From: Eikenella glucosivorans
GTDB lineage: Bacteria > Pseudomonadota > Gammaproteobacteria > Burkholderiales > Neisseriaceae
NCBI RefSeq assembly: GCF_016025525.2
Contig: NZ_JACSGR010000002.1
Coordinates: 340,337 to 404,336, forward strand
Length of the DNA stretch: 64,000 nt
Direction of reading: 5' to 3'
Position numbers and translations under genes: made by a program
Notes under the pieces: generated by a model
Seen by the model: the letters and a program-made list of their open reading frames with translations, nothing else
Told to the model about the DNA's origin: nothing
The model's database searches: none
In this document: piece after piece, positions 62,484 to 64,000 of the stretch
Position numbering within the stretch: the stretch's first letter is position 1
Layout: each line of letters begins with the position of its first letter

Positions 62484-62510
62484 GGGAGGTGGGATTTTTG
62501 ATGAGGTGTG

Positions 62511-62585
62511 GGCTTCGCGGAAACGCTGCCTTACTTAGCAAGGCATCATTTTAACTTCGTTGAAGTTCACGTTTTCAGGTAGCCT
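62511..62585. repeat. DUS-capped structured repeat
   Basis: GGCTTCGCGGAAACG, centre GCCTT-ACTTAGC-AAGGC, ATCATTTTAACTTCGTTGAAGTTCACG, then TTTTCAGGTAGCCT. Central stem kept by paired changes. Confidence 0.83.
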
Positions 62586-62705
62586 TTGTGCGGTGTGCGG
62601 GCTACCTGAAAGTTGGGTGTTGAATAAACGGAATGGCTTGCGGATGAGGCTACCTGAAAATAGTGCGGGGAAATATACTCGCGGGCCTGGGCGGCCTGCA
62701 CTGTG

Positions 62706-62785
62706 TTTTAGCTTCGCAGAAACTCGACCTTGCTTCGCAAGACCTCATTTTAACTGACGTTGAAGCTTGCGCTTTCAGGTAGCCT
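62706..62785. repeat. DUS-capped structured repeat (full copy)
   Basis: TTTTAGCTTCGCAGAAACTCG, central hairpin CTTGC-TTC-GCAAG (62729-62741), ACCTCATTTTAACTGACGTTGAAGCTTGCGC, then TTTCAGGTAGCCT. Together with 62511-62585 and DUS copies near 62600 and 62648 it fills the 313-base gap between the two genes. Confidence 0.87.
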
Positions 62786-62796
62786 TTTCGGCGGGC

Positions 62797-63723
62797 CTAT
62801 TGCACGCGGTAGCGTTGCAGTACGGCGCGGATTTGCGGCAGGGCGGCGCGGGCGGCGTCTTCGCCGAGCTTGATGGCGTGGGCTTTTTCGTCGAAACCGC
62901 CCACGGCGCCGAGGTGCTGCACTTGAGGTTTGATCACGACGTCGGCCTTGGCCAGCTCGCTGTTGAGGGCGGAAGTGCTCATGATGTTGAGGCTTTGGTC
63001 TAGGTAGGAGAAGAAACCGCTTTGGGTGAGTCGGGCGGGCTTGGCGGAAATGTCTACGGCAATCACGACGTTGGCGCCAAGGCTGCGGGCGGCAGATACG
63101 GGCACGGGCGCGGTGAGACCGCCGTCCACGTAGCGTTTGCCGTTGATGATGGCGGGCTGGAACACGTTGGGGATGCTGGCGGAGGCGCGCACGGCCTGGC
63201 CGGTGTTGCCGCTGCGGAACACGACGTTGCGCCCGCTGTCGAACTCGGTGGCGACGGCGGCGAAGCGGCGCGGGAAGTTTTGCATGGGCCGGTTGCCGAC
63301 TTGGCGGTTGATGTAGTTTTGCAGTTTTTCACCGCGGATGAAGCCGCTGGTGGAGAGGGTGAGGTCGACCAGGTCGGCGCGTTGCAGGTTTTCGGCTTCG
63401 CGTTGCAGGCGGGGGGCGTTCATGCCGGAGGCGTAGAGGCTGCCCACTAAGGCGCCGGCGCTGGTGCCGGTAACCACTTTCACGGGAATATTATTTTCTT
63501 CCAATACTTTGATCACGCCGATATGGGCGAAGCCTTTGGAGGCGCCGCCGCCGAGGGCGAGGCCGACTACGGCCGGGGGCTTGTTGCCGGCTTGGGTGGC
63601 GGTGAGCGGTTGGCGTTGGTGTTTACGTGAACCGAGGGAGAGGCTGCTGCCGAGGGTGTCGCAGGCGGAGAGGGCGAGAGTAATGAGGGCGATGCCGAGG
63701 CTGCGGCGGAATAATGTGTTCAT
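62797..63723 (-). CDS. patatin-like phospholipase lipoprotein
   Basis: A 308-residue protein with a lipoprotein signal (LALSAC, C21) and a patatin domain. The oxyanion loop GGGASKG (58-64), the nucleophile elbow G-T-S88-A-G and the catalytic D200 in YVDGGL form the serine-aspartate dyad. Related to the RssA/NTE-like hydrolases that cleave lipid acyl groups; being an envelope lipoprotein it may act on membrane lipids. RBS AAGGACTCC precedes ATG. Confidence 0.92.
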   Translation of the reverse strand: MNTLFRRSLGIALITLALSACDTLGSSLSLGSRKHQRQPLTATQAGNKPPAVVGLALGGGASKGFAHIGVIKVLEENNIPVKVVTGTSAGALVGSLYASGMNAPRLQREAENLQRADLVDLTLSTSGFIRGEKLQNYINRQVGNRPMQNFPRRFAAVATEFDSGRNVVFRSGNTGQAVRASASIPNVFQPAIINGKRYVDGGLTAPVPVSAARSLGANVVIAVDISAKPARLTQSGFFSYLDQSLNIMSTSALNSELAKADVVIKPQVQHLGAVGGFDEKAHAIKLGEDAARAALPQIRAVLQRYRVQ

Positions 63724-63944
63724 GAGGAGTCCTTTTTGAGCCGGTTGGTGGCGGGAACGGGCGGTATTGTAGCGGATTGGGTGTGAAGGTGGGTTAAAGG
63801 CTACCTGAAAATATTCGGGTGCGGGCAGATTTGGCGGTTATAATCAGACCGGTGAAATTTGGGGCTACCTGAAAAACGGTGTGGCTACTGTAGGGTTTTC
63901 AGGTAGCCTGTAATCATTTTATATGTAGAAAATAACCGCGTTGT

Positions 63945-64000
63945 TTACACCACAGGTTGAGAAAAATAAGCCTGCAACACCTCAAACGGCGTATCGCCGT
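63945..64000 (-). CDS. C-terminal end of an unidentified ORF, possibly a transposase
   Basis: Only 17 residues before the stop are visible: GDTPFEVLQAYFSQPVV. The TPFEVL ending recalls the C-terminus of integrase-core (IS3/IS481-like) transposases, but the piece is too short to say more. The gene runs out of the window to the right. Confidence 0.35.
   Translation of the reverse strand, partial: GDTPFEVLQAYFSQPVV

Noticed and set aside
61474..62541. 355-residue minus-strand frame overlapping the 61509-62483 gene
   Set aside because: Proline/arginine-rich shadow frame; the 61509-62483 frame has normal composition and family-like segments.

Overview
The window looks like chromosome from an Eikenella species (Neisseriaceae, Betaproteobacteria). 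The main evidence is the 12-mer AGGCTACCTGAA and its complement, found by eye about 120 times, roughly once per 520 bases. This is the Eikenella dialect of the neisserial DNA uptake sequence (DUS). The coding content fits: GC-rich housekeeping genes, a close match to the structurally known Neisseria ASBT transporter, and short Correia-type elements. No prophage, CRISPR array or complete insertion sequence is visible.

Layout. 1-6.5 kb: end of fabH, an atypical SDR, a fused heme-degradation protein (ChuW/HutW radical SAM enzyme joined to HutX), fadD and mnmA. 6.6-16.5 kb: der, an L,D-transpeptidase, pncB, a SUKH-like protein, a flavin reductase-like protein, ubiB, argH with a small overlapping lipoprotein, and a SAM methyltransferase. 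16.6-19.5 kb is the least tidy part: a frameshifted SUKH gene, a formylglycine-generating-enzyme-like lipoprotein lacking the catalytic cysteines, and a frameshifted SDR. 19.8-31 kb: anmK, a TonB-dependent siderophore receptor, a CsbD-like protein, an ABM monooxygenase, gcvP, a NudL-like hydrolase, recX/gph, a membrane protein and hscB.

31-43 kb: prmA, a zinc-ribbon membrane protein, a DUF924 protein, a diheme cytochrome c5, tRNA-Arg(CCG), a Pcm-like protein, maeB, ccoG-ccoH (fixG-fixH), tsaC and an ASBT-type transporter. 43-52 kb: a GNAT enzyme, a stand-alone DarB/StlD-like ketosynthase, a conserved small protein with a helix-turn-helix-like C-terminus, a nitrobindin-like protein, mltB, fdx-iscX, xth, pyrC, a TusA-like protein, and a coupled pair made of a HEPN-like protein and a zinc-ribbon protein. 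52-64 kb: moxR-DUF58, the rimP-nusA-infB-(unknown)-rbfA cluster with a promoter and leader terminator, a CopD-like membrane protein, a glycine-zipper lipoprotein, RNase P RNA, a conserved unknown protein, a patatin-like lipoprotein, and the end of an unidentified ORF at the right edge.

The intergenic DNA carries three superimposed systems. First, DUS repeats are often paired in opposite orientation so that they form hairpin terminators. Second, a roughly 75-85 base structured repeat family ends in a DUS and shows compensatory changes in its central hairpin; it appears undescribed. Third, there are two near-identical 107-108 base Correia-like elements in opposite orientations. DUS copies also lie inside at least a dozen genes, where they encode recurring peptides (RLPEN, GYLK, FQVA, FSGSL) depending on frame and strand.
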